Origin: Desarmillaria ectypa
Lineage: Eukaryota; Basidiomycota; Agaricomycetes; Agaricales; Physalacriaceae
Direction: 5' to 3'
Assembly: GCA_030407005.1 (NCBI GenBank)
Contig: JAUDYN010000007.1
Coordinates: 1,178,001 to 1,242,000, forward strand
DNA: 64,000 bases
Shown: positions 10,579 through 23,043 of the stretch, in pieces
How the letters are laid out: the number at the start of each line of letters is the position of its first letter
Numbering within the stretch: position 1 is the first letter of the stretch
Position numbers and translations under genes: made by a program
Notes under the pieces: model-generated
The model's database searches: none
Seen by the model: the letters and a program-made list of their open reading frames with translations, nothing else
Told to the model about the DNA's origin: nothing

Positions 10579-12804
10579 ATGGCACAGAAGATGAAGAGGG
10601 AAGTCCAGCGGGTACGGCGCTGGGGTTCTTCGTCTCACGTAATCGGCCCGACTTTCAGTATGCCGACGCCCCCGAAGCCAAACATTGTCACTCTTCCTTC
10701 TACTTCCACCCTTCCCGCCGCCGATTCTCTTCATTCCTTCATCTATTCTAAAGCAAAGGTGTACGGCAGCAGTGATTCACTCGGACGTCTGAACACTGGG
10801 ACTATCGGCCGGGACAGTCCTCATTCCTACGACACTACAAACTCCTCGTCGTTAGGCATGTCGAGCGATGTAATTCAGTCGCGGACGATAGGTGAGAGCA
10901 TGGGGCAGCATGATGTGCCAGCAGCACCGCTGATCGAGGAGGTGCCCGTTGATGCTACAGTTAATGAGTATGATGAGCAAAAGGAAGAAAGGAAACAGGA
11001 TAATGTCGAGACTGCTGAGAAGCAATCAGGTGAGGATCTTAAGACCGCCGACGAAGCCGGATCATCGTCTGCTCTGTTCACGTCGGTGTACAACCACCCT
11101 GACGTCCCGGACCCTTTCCTCATCGATGACGACGATGAGAAGAGCTCCAACAATGATGGGTCGTCGCAACTCTCTGCCTCGCGACGAAGTATGATGCCCG
11201 CCGAGGAGATCCCCCTTGCAGCTTCACTAGCTTCGCCCTCGTTAAACATTAACAAGGACGTGCCACCACCCCCGCCCGAAGTAGATACCGACCCAGATGA
11301 AGAGGAAGCACCGGACTTGTATCTACCGGGACTCGTGCTCCCCACGATGTTCCTACCCATTCCGAATGTGCGCCGCCCTCTCTCATACACGTTGATGTGG
11401 TGGCTTTTCAAATGGTTAACATATACAACCCGTACTAGACTGATCCTTTGACTACTCTTCTCACCAAATATATTTATCCACCTGATAAGCGTCCCTTTCG
11501 AGATTCAACTGGCGAGTGGCAGCACACTAATTTCCATACCCTTGTCGTAAGTTTACAAGTTTGGAGATGTTGTGCAAGGTTGAATTCTACTCTGCATAGA
11601 CGACGAACAGCTGGAGGGCGCTTGCGAGAATGGCTCGCGATAGGCTCGTTACCTCGGACCCGGAAGATTTGACCTCAATTTTGGATGTATGTCGCTTGTA
11701 TTGTATTCGCTATCTTGTTCTAAACATCATGTCTCCAGTTGTGGTATTTACGTTTGGCGTGTCTAGCTCGTCTCCGCCTCTTCAACCAAACATCAGCGGA
11801 ATGTACCAATCTATTTTCTGTCTTGAACGGCATTGCGCCACCTTCAGCACGGCAGTGGGTCTTTGAGCGGATTCTTCCATTCGAGCTAGAAGTCATGCAT
11901 GCACGTTTAAAATACTGGGCGGGCGATCATATTGGGTATCTTGATCTACTCAGCTCACTCCTGAGCAAATGCCGGTTAAAATCACGTACGTCGAAGAACG
12001 ACCCGACGTCCGTGGCGATGTGGAAAGAACGTGGAGCAAGATTGGCGTTGATTATGGCTTCCCAGTTGATGGAAATGAATGTTTGTGGCTATCTCCTGCA
12101 ACATTTATCTTCTCTAATTAAATTATGTAGGACTTTGGTGCGGCGACAAAGCTGTTAGAGCCATTGTGTAATCAGAAAGCATCAGCATCGTCTGCGCTGC
12201 GTTCCACCATTGCCAGGATTTATTTACAAGCGGGACAAATCGATATGGCTACAAAGCATTTTTCTATCGTTGCCGCGGACCCATCTGTAGACGCATCGGC
12301 GAAAGATATGAATGCAGCTTTGTTGGCATCGGCGCATGGCCAGTGGGAAATAGCCAGCGAGGCCTTGAGAAGGATTTTGGACAAGGACGCCGAGAATTTC
12401 GCAGTTAGTGCTACTCCCAGAGACCTTGCGAACACTGATTTAATTACGCCAAAGGTGATGAATAATTTGGCGGTAACACTTTTGGCACAAGGAAAGCTCA
12501 AAGGAGTACGTATTAGCCTTTTATCTCTGTCATAGTTGACGGGTGTCGTCAGGGTATCGAAGTGCTGGAAAAGGCTTTGAAGATGTCTCCATCGAGTGTT
12601 GTGGTCGCAGAACCCTTTCTCTTCAATTTATGTACGTGACTGAATGACCTGGTATTGATTAGCTCTAAGTATTGCGTCTCAGCTACACTTTATGAGCTGC
12701 GGTCTGCCACTGGAGCGGATAAGAAGAGAGACCTCCTTGTCGAAGTTGCACAGTGGAGCGGAGATGGACTTAGAACGACATGTTTGAAGATGCCTACGAA
12801 TTGA
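10579..12804 (+). CDS. TRAPPC12: Trafficking protein particle complex subunit 12 (TPR protein)
   Basis: Subunit of the TRAPP III complex, a Rab1/Ypt1 exchange factor in ER-Golgi traffic and autophagy. Exons 10579-11367, 11439-11546, 11600-11686, 11739-12080, 12131-12505, 12553-12631 and 12683-12804 give 633 residues. The first 240 residues are acidic and low-complexity. The conserved part begins LYLPGLVLPTMFLPIPN and continues across the first intron as TDPLTTLLTKYI...KRP, a TRAPPC12 hallmark. Helical TPR repeats follow (ARIYLQAGQIDMATKHF; VMNNLAVTLLAQGKLKG; GIEVLEKALKMSP) and the end has EPFLFNLSTLYELRS. The 71-nt first intron is the only one that makes the hallmark contiguous. Budding yeast lacks this subunit; filamentous fungi keep it. 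Confidence 0.9.
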
Positions 12805-13230
12805 TTACTTTTTTTAATCCAGAATTTCAAGCTCACGCTCGTGTGAATGTAACTTTACGAGACAGTTAGATTGCTGATTGAGTAGTGAGTACGGCACTGA
12901 ACGCTTCCAATAATATTCCGATTGATATTACTCATCAAGAATATAGGCAGATCACCGTCGCGGCGTCATCAGACCCATGTCTGTTCAGAGCACCATTTAA
13001 CTTCGACAGCCCCATTCGGATGCCAGGTCTCAAGGAGCGGCTGCCTATATCGAGTAACTGCGCGCGCAACCTGTCAATTCTGGCGCCGCTGCAGTTATGC
13101 AACATGAGACTATTTCCGACTGACATACATGTATGTTCATCTGATATTCGGAGCCAGTAATAATCCTGGATCTGAACAAGATCATTCCAGGCTTAATCGC
13201 TTAAAAGCCTTCCAGACCACTTCGACACTT
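12805..13230. other. Intergenic, no gene recognised
   Basis: 426 bp between TRAPPC12 and the first permease. Nothing recognised beyond expected promoter and terminator sequence. Confidence 0.35.
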
Positions 13231-15885
13231 ATGCCATCCCCCATGGATACTGTTGGGTCCTCAATTTCTTCCAAGGCATCCAGATCCTCCGATGACGGTA
13301 ACTTGTACAATTGCCATGTCGATACCAGCAGCGTAGATGAACGAAAGCTCTTGCGGAAGATTGACATTGCTCTGGTTCCTTGGTTGTCGTTTTTGTATCT
13401 GCTTAGTTTTTTGGATCGTACAAGTATTGGAAAGTACGTTCAACCACCATGTTTTCCTTCCACTATCGTACTCACTCTATCATACAGCGCAAAGGTCTGC
13501 GCACGCTATACTAGAAAACAACGTATCGACGTGACTCGTTCGTTTTAGCTCTATCATCTGGAAGCCGACTTGCATATAACGGACAGCCAATACCTGCTTG
13601 CACTGACAGTTTTTTTCTTCAGGTATTTTGTTTCATACATATGACTAGACGTTACTAATCCCTTATCAGCTATGCCTTGTTTGAGGTACTAACACATCGT
13701 GTGGCTCTCAACGCCTGTACGCACTAACGAACTGTTCAAGGTCCCCTCGAATGTGTTTCTCAAACGCCTGCGCCCATCTCTCTGGCTGTCATCTCTCATG
13801 CTACTTTGGGGTATAATGATGGTGCGCCGTTTCTAATCTGTTGCTTTTAACGCTCAAAGTATCAGACCGTCCAAGGCCTAGTGCACAACTACGGTGGCCT
13901 TTTGGGTAACACAATCTAATCATTCATCTCAGCCCCACTGTTCTTACATGATTTGGAAACAGGTATGCGATGGATGTTGGGAATGTTTGAGGCCTGCCTA
14001 TATCCAGGTGTCAACTTCTACCTATCATGGTGAGTATTTTCCGGCCGTTTTCAGCAGATCTTTACAGGTTCCTTTAAGCTGGTATAAGCGAACCGAGTTT
14101 GGACTGCGGGCGGCCATGTTCTTCTCCGCTGCTACGGTATCTGGAGCATTTGGAGGCTTACTGGCGGTAAGAGGCAGTGAGGTTTCCTTTCCAAACAGAT
14201 ATTCACTCCATTATCAGGCCGCCATATCAAACCTGGACGGCGTCGGCGGAAAGCCAGCTTGGGCTTGGATCTTGTAAGCTACCTTGTTATGTACTCGCGA
14301 CCTCAATTATATCCACTTTATCAGCATCCTCGAAGGCCTCCTCACGGTTGTTGCAGCACTCGCTTCGTTTTGGATCATCCAAGACTTTCCTGACACGGCC
14401 AAGTTTCTCTCTGAAGTAGAGCGGACCGTAGTTGTTCGGAGATTGCAAGCAGACAGTCAGTTCAGCGCGGCGGGCGAGAAATTCAAGATGAAATACATAA
14501 AGCAGAGTTTACTTGATTGGAAGACTTGGCTCGGAAGTAGGTCATGGTCTTGACAATCGGGCGTCGGCTCAACAGCAGCCTATCATAGTGATGACTTTCG
14601 CCGGCAGTGCTATGCCATTGTATGCGTTCTCGCTGTTTTTACCCTCCATCATTAATGAGGTAGGCGTGCTGTGTCTGTCAGATGTATTTTTGAAAACTTA
14701 CAGGCTGCTCGTATCTAGCTGGGTAAGAATAGTCGCTGGTCGTTCTGCATAGGGAATGATTTTGTCTCTCTGATTTTTTAGGTTATACAGCCACGCGGGC
14801 CAACCTTCTGACTGTTCCTGTCTATGTGTTTGCTTGCATCGTTACATGCGTTGTTGGCTTCTTTGCTGACAGATGGGGCCGACGTGGTTATCTCAATATG
14901 TACGTATGATCCCTTATTTCTCGATTTTGACGGACTCATGATTGAATACAACGAAGCGTGTTCCTTGCCCTGGGTATACCTCTTTTCATTGTATGGCCAA
15001 GCTTGGTACTCAATAACTGTCTAGGCGCTGCCGGGTACATCATTCTTGTTGTCTCAAGAAGTGCACCATTGTCATACTTTGCCGCATATCTCGCAACCTG
15101 GTAGGTTTTTCCCTCAGGATAGCGTTGTCAGAGGCTGACTTCGGCCTGAAAGTGGTATTTTCCCTGTTGTTCGTAAGTGCTGGCGTATCATGTTCTGCTT
15201 TCTCATGTAACTCCTCCTACTTTCTAGCAAATACGGTGTGAGTCCTTTGCCCTCTATAATATCATTCAGCTGTCGAGATCATGAGAATAGCGCTTGGTTC
15301 TCTAATAATATCGAGGGGACCTATAAGCGAGGTGTCACTCTGGGTATGCTGATCAGCTTGTACGTCCTTCATACAAGTGGATTTCAACTGAGCTAAACTT
15401 GCTATCAGCGGAAATCTTAACGGCGCTGTCAGTTCAAACGTGGTATGTACCATTGTTGTACTGCCAGGAGGACTAACAGGTTAATCACTTCATTTAATTT
15501 TCATAGTACCGTGCCAGTGATAAGCCATGGTATACACTTGGTAAACACTTTCTCAGTTCTCAGACTGTTCATAAGTTACTGACTAACCTCGGTGTTACCT
15601 CTCACAGGACACGGTGCGTAATGTGATCTTCCCTTTCAATGCAACAGCCAACTCAGAGACCTATCAGGTATGGTCCTCATGTACATTGGCCTCGGGATGA
15701 TATCCTCGATTGTCTGTGTATTCCTCTTGGACAGAGAGAATAAGAAACGAGACAGAGGCGAGAGGGACGAAATAATTGGTGAGCTTACCATGATTGGAAA
15801 CGAGAAAAATGGTAGATTTGCCACTATCTCTGATGCGAAAACGGAGAAAGGCGATAAATGGAGTGGATATAGGTACACGTTATGA
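13231..15885 (+). CDS. MFS transporter, allantoate permease (anion:cation symporter) family, copy A
   Basis: Predicted plasma-membrane symporter of the DAL5/TNA1/LIZ1 group; the substrate is an organic anion or vitamin that cannot be named from sequence. I trace 21 exons giving 523 residues, with about 12 hydrophobic segments. Motifs: IDIALVPWLSFLYLLSFLDR in TM1, RWMLGMFEACLYPGVNFYL in TM4, WYKRTEFGLRAA, GFFADRWGRRG after TM7, and NIEGTYKRGVTLGM late. Four exons are extremely short: 13488-13494 (7 nt), 14719-14722 (4 nt), 15228-15237 (10 nt) and 15608-15613 (6 nt). Each is required to keep frame and motif. Main exons: 13231-13433, 13549-13622, 13741-13821, 14325-14536, 14782-14899, 14957-15100 and 15668-15885. 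ERG4 follows downstream, then an inverted paralogue. Confidence 0.88.
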
Positions 15886-16893
15886 GGGTGAAAGATTTGA
15901 CCTTACTGGATTCGGAAGCAAGTGGTATTCGTGATTGGTGATTGTTTATTGTCGTCGTTTAATATTAAATAAGGCTTGACTTGATATACAGTAATTCATT
16001 GGAAAAATCATATTGAAGGCTGAGTTGGAGGTTGAAATCAAAAATTGCACAGCTCCAACGTTTGATTCCGATACTGCTCGTTCGAATAACCACTGAGCGT
16101 GCCTTGCGATGCTGCGGGTTGCTCAGAGAGCACTTATTTCGATGGATGGCATGCAAGGCGTCTGGATGAATGCCCGAGTGGAAATAGGGGTTGCGACACT
16201 TCTGCCTGGCAACCTTCGCCCACTGCTTCCCTCGTCGCTTTCGTAAATGTTTTTATGACGACGGTAGCCTCCTGTTGTCTCAGTGCTGGGAGTGAAATCA
16301 GAGGACGCGTCCTGTATGCTTTAGCGCTGGGACTTAAGATCATTTGGATCTATCCTGCCACAATTCACGGGCAGCTTGTCTGTGCTTGCTCCAGTGGGCG
16401 AATATTTTCAAGGGCCCTTATACTCCCTACACCTTTGCATTTTATAGTATACTTACTGTACTTTAGTATTCACACCTTTTGACGCTAGTTCTGAGAGGCC
16501 GCACCCTGCGGGGCTGTGTTGAATCAGTTTGGCCTAAAGAGTGTTCGGTACCGTAGCACAAGCATGTGTAGTACGGACTCTGGCTAGCTTCCTTCTCAGG
16601 AAGCCTTCCCAGGGACATGAAAACCAGAATAAACATCCACCACCACCACCGGTGATCCCAAGTACAGACGCTCCGGAAACTTGTCGGCGGTTGTGAAACT
16701 AAACAAAAATACAAGAAAATCGTAGAAATGGTGTGGTGTTCTTCATCTGTGAGCGTAATGCACCATAAACTAAATTCTCGGAGATGTATGAGATATGCAA
16801 GATCAATCAACGCGTTCTTTGCGCTTGTTGACCAAAATCCTCGCTGCCAGAATCGTTCGATAAATTTCCAGCATTTTGTTTATTCCGCTCACA
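15886..16893. other. Intergenic, no gene recognised
   Basis: About 1 kb upstream of ERG4. Open frames on both strands are short and without motifs. It presumably carries the ERG4 promoter. No sterol-response-like palindrome was obvious by eye. Confidence 0.4.
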
Positions 16894-18830
16894 ATGGTTG
16901 CAGAAGGGAACAGAACTTTGCGACAACGGAATACCTCCAACGGTTCACCAAAGGGTGCGGATGATATTATCAAAGTCTCCGAGGAGGGGAAAAAAATTGA
17001 TCAAAGGCTGGACCAGCATGAGACGTGCGTAAATAGTTTCTTCCGAATTTCTCAGTGCGCTTAACAGTTTGTCGAGCGAAGGTATGAGTTCGGTGGACCT
17101 CTGGGTGTCACAGCCATTATGACTGGATTCCCATTGCTCATGTATTATCTCTGGATTTGCCTGTGGTTCTACGACGGAAAGTTTGTTCATCCCACGTCCC
17201 TTGACGATGTCAAACCTTTTCTGCTCAGAATGTGGGATCATGTTTGTACTGTGAGCCAGCTCCGTGTTTGCATCTTCGGTTGACTTACACTCTGTACAGG
17301 ATGCAAGCCCCAATGCTTATGCCTGGCAAGTCTATTCCGTGAACATATTTTTCCAGCTCTTCTTGGCTTGGGTCATGCCTGGTTACAAACAGGAAGGGCT
17401 GCCCGTGCCTTCATTGGGCTACAAGACACTCATGTACAATTGTAACGCACTCTACTCGCTCTACGCGACCATGGTGACTGCTGCCGTCCTTCATTACACT
17501 GGCACGTTCCGTCTGACTGAAATCATCGACAACTATGGACATCTCATGAGCGTTGCCATGATCTGGGGTTTCGGCGTGTCGTTCGGGATGTACTTCATCG
17601 CTATTGCTACTGGCACTCAAATACGAATGTCCGGCAACTTCATCTATGATGTCTTCATGGGCGCTTCACTGAACCCTCGGATTGGTCCTATTGATTTGAA
17701 GATGTGGGCAGAAGTTCGTATTCCTTGGGTCATTGTGTTCTTTTTGGCCGTGTCTGGTTGTTGTCAGCAGTACGAACAGTATGGCTATGTCACTCCTGTA
17801 AGAGTTTTTACCCTTAGAAAGCATCGTGGACTCATCAGTCAAATAGAACATGGCGTTCATGACTCTTGCCACGTGGCTATACTTGAATGCCTGGTAGGTG
17901 GTGACGGTCCGCTTTCAGAGTCGATCGCTGACAATCTTCAGTGCGAAAGGAGAAGAATGTATCCCCCAGACCTGGGATATGTATCACGAAAAGTACGGGT
18001 CTACCATCTAGTCATTCTTAGCTAATGTGGTGGCACAGATGGGGCTTTATGGTCATTTTCTGGAACCTCGCTGGCGTCCCTTTTGTAAGTCTATTCGTCA
18101 ATCCTATTGCGCATTTTCTGATCATTGTCTAGTCCTACGTTTACTCAGTTACATACATGGCGTCGCATGATCCATCAAATTACAAATTTTCGACACCAAC
18201 GTATGTTGTCTTGTACACAACGCTTCTGACGGCCTATTATATGTCAGTTTTTTCTATATCATTAAATCTTTCTAGTGTCGCTCACATTTAACCAGCTGGG
18301 ATAGTGCCATGGCTCAAAAGAGCCATTTCAAGATGCAAACGCAAGGAATTTCCGAATTCCGCACAACATTCCCTCAGCTTCCCTGGAATACCGTTAAGAA
18401 CCCTACATACATTCAGACTGCTCATGGGTATATTAACCGATTTCTTCGTTGTTCCACAGAGACTGATGTTACCTCTAGAAACCGACTTCTTACCAGTGGA
18501 TGGTGGGCATACTCACGAAAACCTGTTCGTATAGCAACTGCGTGCATTGCTCGTCTCTGATTTCGTTGCAGAACTACGTGGCGGACTGGACGATGAGCTT
18601 CACTTGGGGAGCTATCATCGGACTAGCTACGCCTATCCCTTACTTCTACTCGGTGTTTTTCATCACTGTTCTGATACATCGCTGCAGTCGTGACTTTGAA
18701 CGGTATGTCTTCATCGATCACTTCATTCATCCAGGTTTGACGCGTTTGTAGGTGTGCCATCAAATACGGAAAAGACTGGGAGCGCTACTGCTCTATCGTC
18801 AAGTACAAATTTATTCCAGGCATCTATTAG
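16894..18830 (+). CDS. ERG4: Delta(24(24(1)))-sterol reductase (C-24(28) reductase)
   Basis: ER membrane enzyme of the ERG4/ERG24 family that reduces the C24(28) double bond with NADPH, the last step to ergosterol. Eleven exons (16894-17028, 17068-17250, 17300-17797, 17847-17893, 17942-17992, 18039-18084, 18133-18242, 18296-18427, 18479-18524, 18572-18702, 18752-18830) give 485 residues. Hallmarks: [27 protein letters not shown], the loop [20 protein letters not shown] and the C-terminal signature [20 protein letters not shown] ending in Ile-Tyr. About eight hydrophobic segments. The ATG at 16894 gives a short hydrophilic N-terminus as in relatives. It sits between two inverted MFS paralogues; its stop is 155 bp from that of copy B. 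Confidence 0.95.
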
Positions 18831-18985
18831 ACACATCATTTGCTTATTTCAGTCCTCTATTGTCATGACGGGACGTTAATAAATCGAAGTTTGTGCTTAT
18901 CATGAGCTACGCACGTCACCTAAGGCTCACAGTCATCATTTCTCATGAAACTGGCGTTTACTGTGCATTCTATATAACGATATTC

Positions 18986-21630
18986 TCATAGGGTGTACCT
19001 ATATCCACTCCATGCATCGCCTTTCTCCCTCTTGGCTGCTTCGACTGTAACGAATCGACCGTTGCTTTCGTTTCCTTGCGCATCTTCATCACCGATGAGT
19101 TCATCCCTTTCTCCTCTTTCTCGTCTCTTGTTCTCTCTGTTCACAAAGAACAGGTAGATCAAGGTGAAAATGATGCCAAGACCAATGTACATAAGCACCA
19201 GACCTATATTTCTTTGAGTTCTCGTTCGAGCAACGCAGATCAGGTATCCTTACCATGTCCTGTGCAGATATTCCGATATATTTAGCCAACCTCATTGTCA
19301 GTGTGAGGGAACACGTACCAAGTATGTACCGAGGTTTATCTTTGGCTCGGTACTGTATTAGTCAGCTCGTGTGAACGGCCTTACGAGGAGACAATTGCAC
19401 CTACCACATTTGAGCTGACCGCACCGTTTATGTTTCCACTGGAAAGAGTGAGTAACCAGTAAAGCTTGCAAACACGCCGGACGTACAAGCTGATCACCAT
19501 CGCCAAAGAAACACTACGTTTGTAGGATCCCTCTACATTGTTGGACATCCAAGCACTAGTTTGCTTTTCAGCCGGTCCGCGTCAAGTAAGACCTGTGAAA
19601 CTTACATGGTATTCGCTAGAAAGTTCAAGCAAGTGGTGAGAAAAACCCGATCAAGTACGTCAGGCCTCACGGATGACGGGATAAATTCCACTTTTCGAGA
19701 CACGTTCAGCGATGAAGAGGTATTTGAAAAAATAAACTTACCAGGTCGCAAGATATACAGCGAAGTATGATAGTGCGGCGCTTTTCGAATTGATGAGAAC
19801 AACGTAACCCGCAGCGCCTACATAGCCGTTGAGTGCGAAAGGCTTGACCATGGACCATAATGTACAGGAGCATACCAAGAGAAAGGAACATACTGTAGGA
19901 TGAATATAATTAGGGTTCAGGTTCCTGGTCATGAATAATGGATCTCACAGGTTAAAATAACCACGTCGGCCCCATCTGTCCGCGAAGAAGCCTACAAGAC
20001 ATGTTACGATACAAGCAAACACATAGACAGGAACCGTCAGAAGATTTGCTGGTGTGGCCTTGAAACCTAAGTGAAGGAATTTAACACGAATCTCTCCACG
20101 AGACTTCGGATAAGCATCGGGTCTTACCAAGCTAATAGATATGAGTAAGTGATAAGCGATAAACGTACACGAGAAGACCGAAATATACTTGCCTGACTGA
20201 TGATGGTCGGTAAAAATAGAGAGAACGCATACAGTGGCATATCACAACCCGCATAAATCACGACTATTTCCGATACAATTAGCCGCAAAGTGGTTGGATG
20301 TGACAATGGCTTACTCCCGACATAAGTCTTCCAATCGACTAAGCTCTGCATTATGTATTTCATTCTTAACTTTTCGCCAGCCGCGCTAAACTGGTTGTCC
20401 CCTTGCAATCTCCGGACGACCACGGTTCTCTCTTCTTCTGAAAGGAACTTGGCCGTGTCGGGGAAGTCTTGGATAATCCAAAACGAGGCGATTCCTGCGA
20501 CCACGGTGAGGAGGCCTTCTAGGATGCTGAACGAAATGTTCGTAAATCAACCCATGAACAAAGCAGAGTATCTCACAAAATCCAAGCCCAAGCCGGTTTT
20601 CCACCGATTCCCTCCATGTTTGATATAGCGGCCTGATATGTGAGTGAGAGTTGACTTATGATGTGGATCTCGATGGCTCTTACCGCCAGTAAACCTCCAA
20701 ATGCCCCGGACACAGTTGCGGCAGAGAAGAACACGGCAGCCCGGATACCAAACTCGGACCGTTTGTACCAGCTAAAAAGCCCACATTGAGATTTGTTGGA
20801 CACGGCAGTGAGGCGCGTACCATGACAAGTAATAGTTAACACCAGGAAACAGGCCAGCTTCGAATGTCCCAAGCATCCAACGCATCCCTATACGTCCCAT
20901 CAGCCCATGAGAACGAGCGATAAGAAGCGTGATCACCTAAGAGGCCGCCATAATTGTGCACTAAACCTTGGACAGTCTGATGCCTCGTCAGCATTAGAAG
21001 TGTCATTCCGGTATTAACGCACCATCATTATACCCCAAAAGAACATGAGAGCCGACAGCCATATGGACGGGCGTAAGCGTTTCAAAAACACATTCGAAGG
21101 AACCTCAAGCCGTGTCAGCTAAAATTTCACAATACACATCACACCAGTAGAAAATTACCTCGAAGATAGAGTAGCTGAAGAAGATTTAGCAATTAGGTGC
21201 GTTTTAATTCAGGATACCTCACCTGAAGAAGAAGATGGTCAATGCTATGAGGTACTGGTTGTCAGATATGTGCAAGTCTTCCTCCAAATTGTAGAGCTGG
21301 AATACAGAGCGGTCAAAAAAAGTCGGCCCTTCATTTACGGGTGGACACACCTTGGCACTAAAGTTGAAAAAGAAAATCAGTTAAAGGACGTTACAGAATC
21401 AAAAACCACACTCACTTCCCAATGCTCGTACGATCTAAAAAGCTGAGAAGATACAAGAAAGACAGCCAGGGTATCAAAGCAATATCAATCTTCCGCATGA
21501 GCTTTCGCTCGTCTACGCCGCCGACGTCGATATGCGCATTATACACATTAGATTTCTCTACAATCTGCACGGTACTGGCTTCCTTTTCATTGATCGACGG
21601 AGGGGATGAACTTGGGTTGGTTGTATCCAT
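18986..21630 (-). pseudogene. MFS transporter, allantoate permease family, copy B (frameshift in exon 14)
   Basis: Inverted paralogue of the permease at 13231-15885, with the same 21-exon plan. Nineteen exons have exactly the same length as in copy A, including the microexons 21357-21351 (7 nt), 20131-20128 (4 nt), 19615-19606 (10 nt) and 19259-19254 (6 nt). Exon 1 (21630-21416) is 12 nt longer. Exon 14 (19892-19742) is 151 nt instead of 144: it seems to lack 2 nt near 19858 and to have 9 extra in-frame nt nearby. The frame therefore shifts inside a membrane segment and a stop would follow three exons later. Downstream coding is otherwise well preserved, so the lesion is recent, or it is a sequencing error. 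Intron 11 starts with GC. The 24-nt intron that could restore the frame is too short to be likely. Confidence 0.78.
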
Positions 21631-23043
21631 GGTGGGGGAACGATAAGAAGCCTGAATGTATCAAGTAACCTTTTAAACGCTCGACGATACCGTAACCGAT
21701 TGAAAAGATGTGCCTATCGACAACCCCCAAAAATTGCAATAAAAAGGTCCTAGACTTTCACGTCGAAGCTAACGTGCGAGGGTATGGAACAAGGTGGATC
21801 ATATGGAGAATGTTGCTTCTCACTTGACCTAACTGATGTTCACTCTGTTCTGTTAGTTGTTCCAGATTTCGGTCACATGTAACGAATTGATTGATGGGAC
21901 GCCAATGACCCCACACTAATGGCCGTACCCCGCAGCCGCGTGCAGAACGGTCTTAAATAAGAAAACTTTGGTCAGCACTGTGATTGCGAGGCACGTAGCA
22001 ATGGCACATACCTAAGTGAGTCAAGATGCATTGAGGCTTGATTACCATGTCTCAGAGAACTCGATTACCTGTGAAGGAGCTGGGCACAGCTGAATGTCCT
22101 AAGAATGTCCCGGTTTCCTCACCAGATTAGATGCTATTTACCCCGGAATTCGACTGATTGCATAAGTAAGGGTTGCACAAGTTTTTGAGCCATGGACAGT
22201 CTCGGTGCGGAGGACGCATGTACAACAACAAAAAAGGGCAGCAAGAATCAATTACGTTATGATTGCGGCTGACCGGACCGTAATCCCGGGGAGAAACAGT
22301 CAAGGAGGTTGTTATTCATCTCGATTATTGATTCGAGCTCACGCATCACGAGACGAGGGGCCAGAGATAACCCATGCTTTGTGGTTTTTCCCTCGAAGTC
22401 CATCAATCAAGAACTCCAATCCACGCTGATTGGTACTTCCGAGTCTGACATCGTGTACGCACTGCGCAGCATGTAATATTTTGGGAACGATAAGCAATTT
22501 CTGGAAGCGAGGACCGGTGCTGTCCCGCGCGGACTCAGAAGTTCACGGAAGTCCATTACATTGAAGAGGTAACCGAGAGTCTTGAGAGATTGCGTGGACG
22601 CAGGTGTGGGAATGTTAAGATCACTGCAAATTTGTGGCCACACACGCCACGTGCACCAGTACCATCGTACAAGAACAGTCCAAGACGGGGCTGTTCGTAA
22701 TGGGCGATGGATGCCAGGGGCCTAACAAGGAGCAACCCCACAATAACCTGGATATACCACCGAAAATCATCCCGAAAAAAATCGTTAGCAATGATGCGTT
22801 AAATAAGGGCAGGTTCAAAGAGAAGCGGCGCTGACAACTTGGCGCAGTAATTCGCTCGCAGATTTTGAGATGAATGGTCGGCAAATTGTCGAATAGCTCA
22901 GCGTCTCAAACTCAATTCAAAGATCAAGCCATTGCAATCGCTAAGCATACAAATGCGCAGATTATCATGAAATCAAGGAGACGGTCGTACGAGTTAGGGA
23001 ATAAATACATCCACTTACAAGTCATAACGTTAAAAGACTGTCT
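21631..23043. other. Intergenic, no gene recognised
   Basis: 1.4 kb between copy B and the MBP1-like gene. Minus-strand frames around 22400-22880 contain a hydrophobic stretch but I could not extend them into a gene. A decayed remnant is possible. Confidence 0.35.

Noticed and set aside
10875..11411. Long minus-strand Ser-rich open frame (178 codons)
   Set aside because: It is the antisense of the acidic low-complexity first exon of TRAPPC12; Asp/Glu codons read backwards give Ser/Val.
19738..19949. Alternative splice in permease copy B (24-nt intron ending gaccag) that would restore the frame
   Set aside because: An intron of 24 nt is far below the 45-60 nt seen throughout the window, and it would add about 10 residues not found in copy A.
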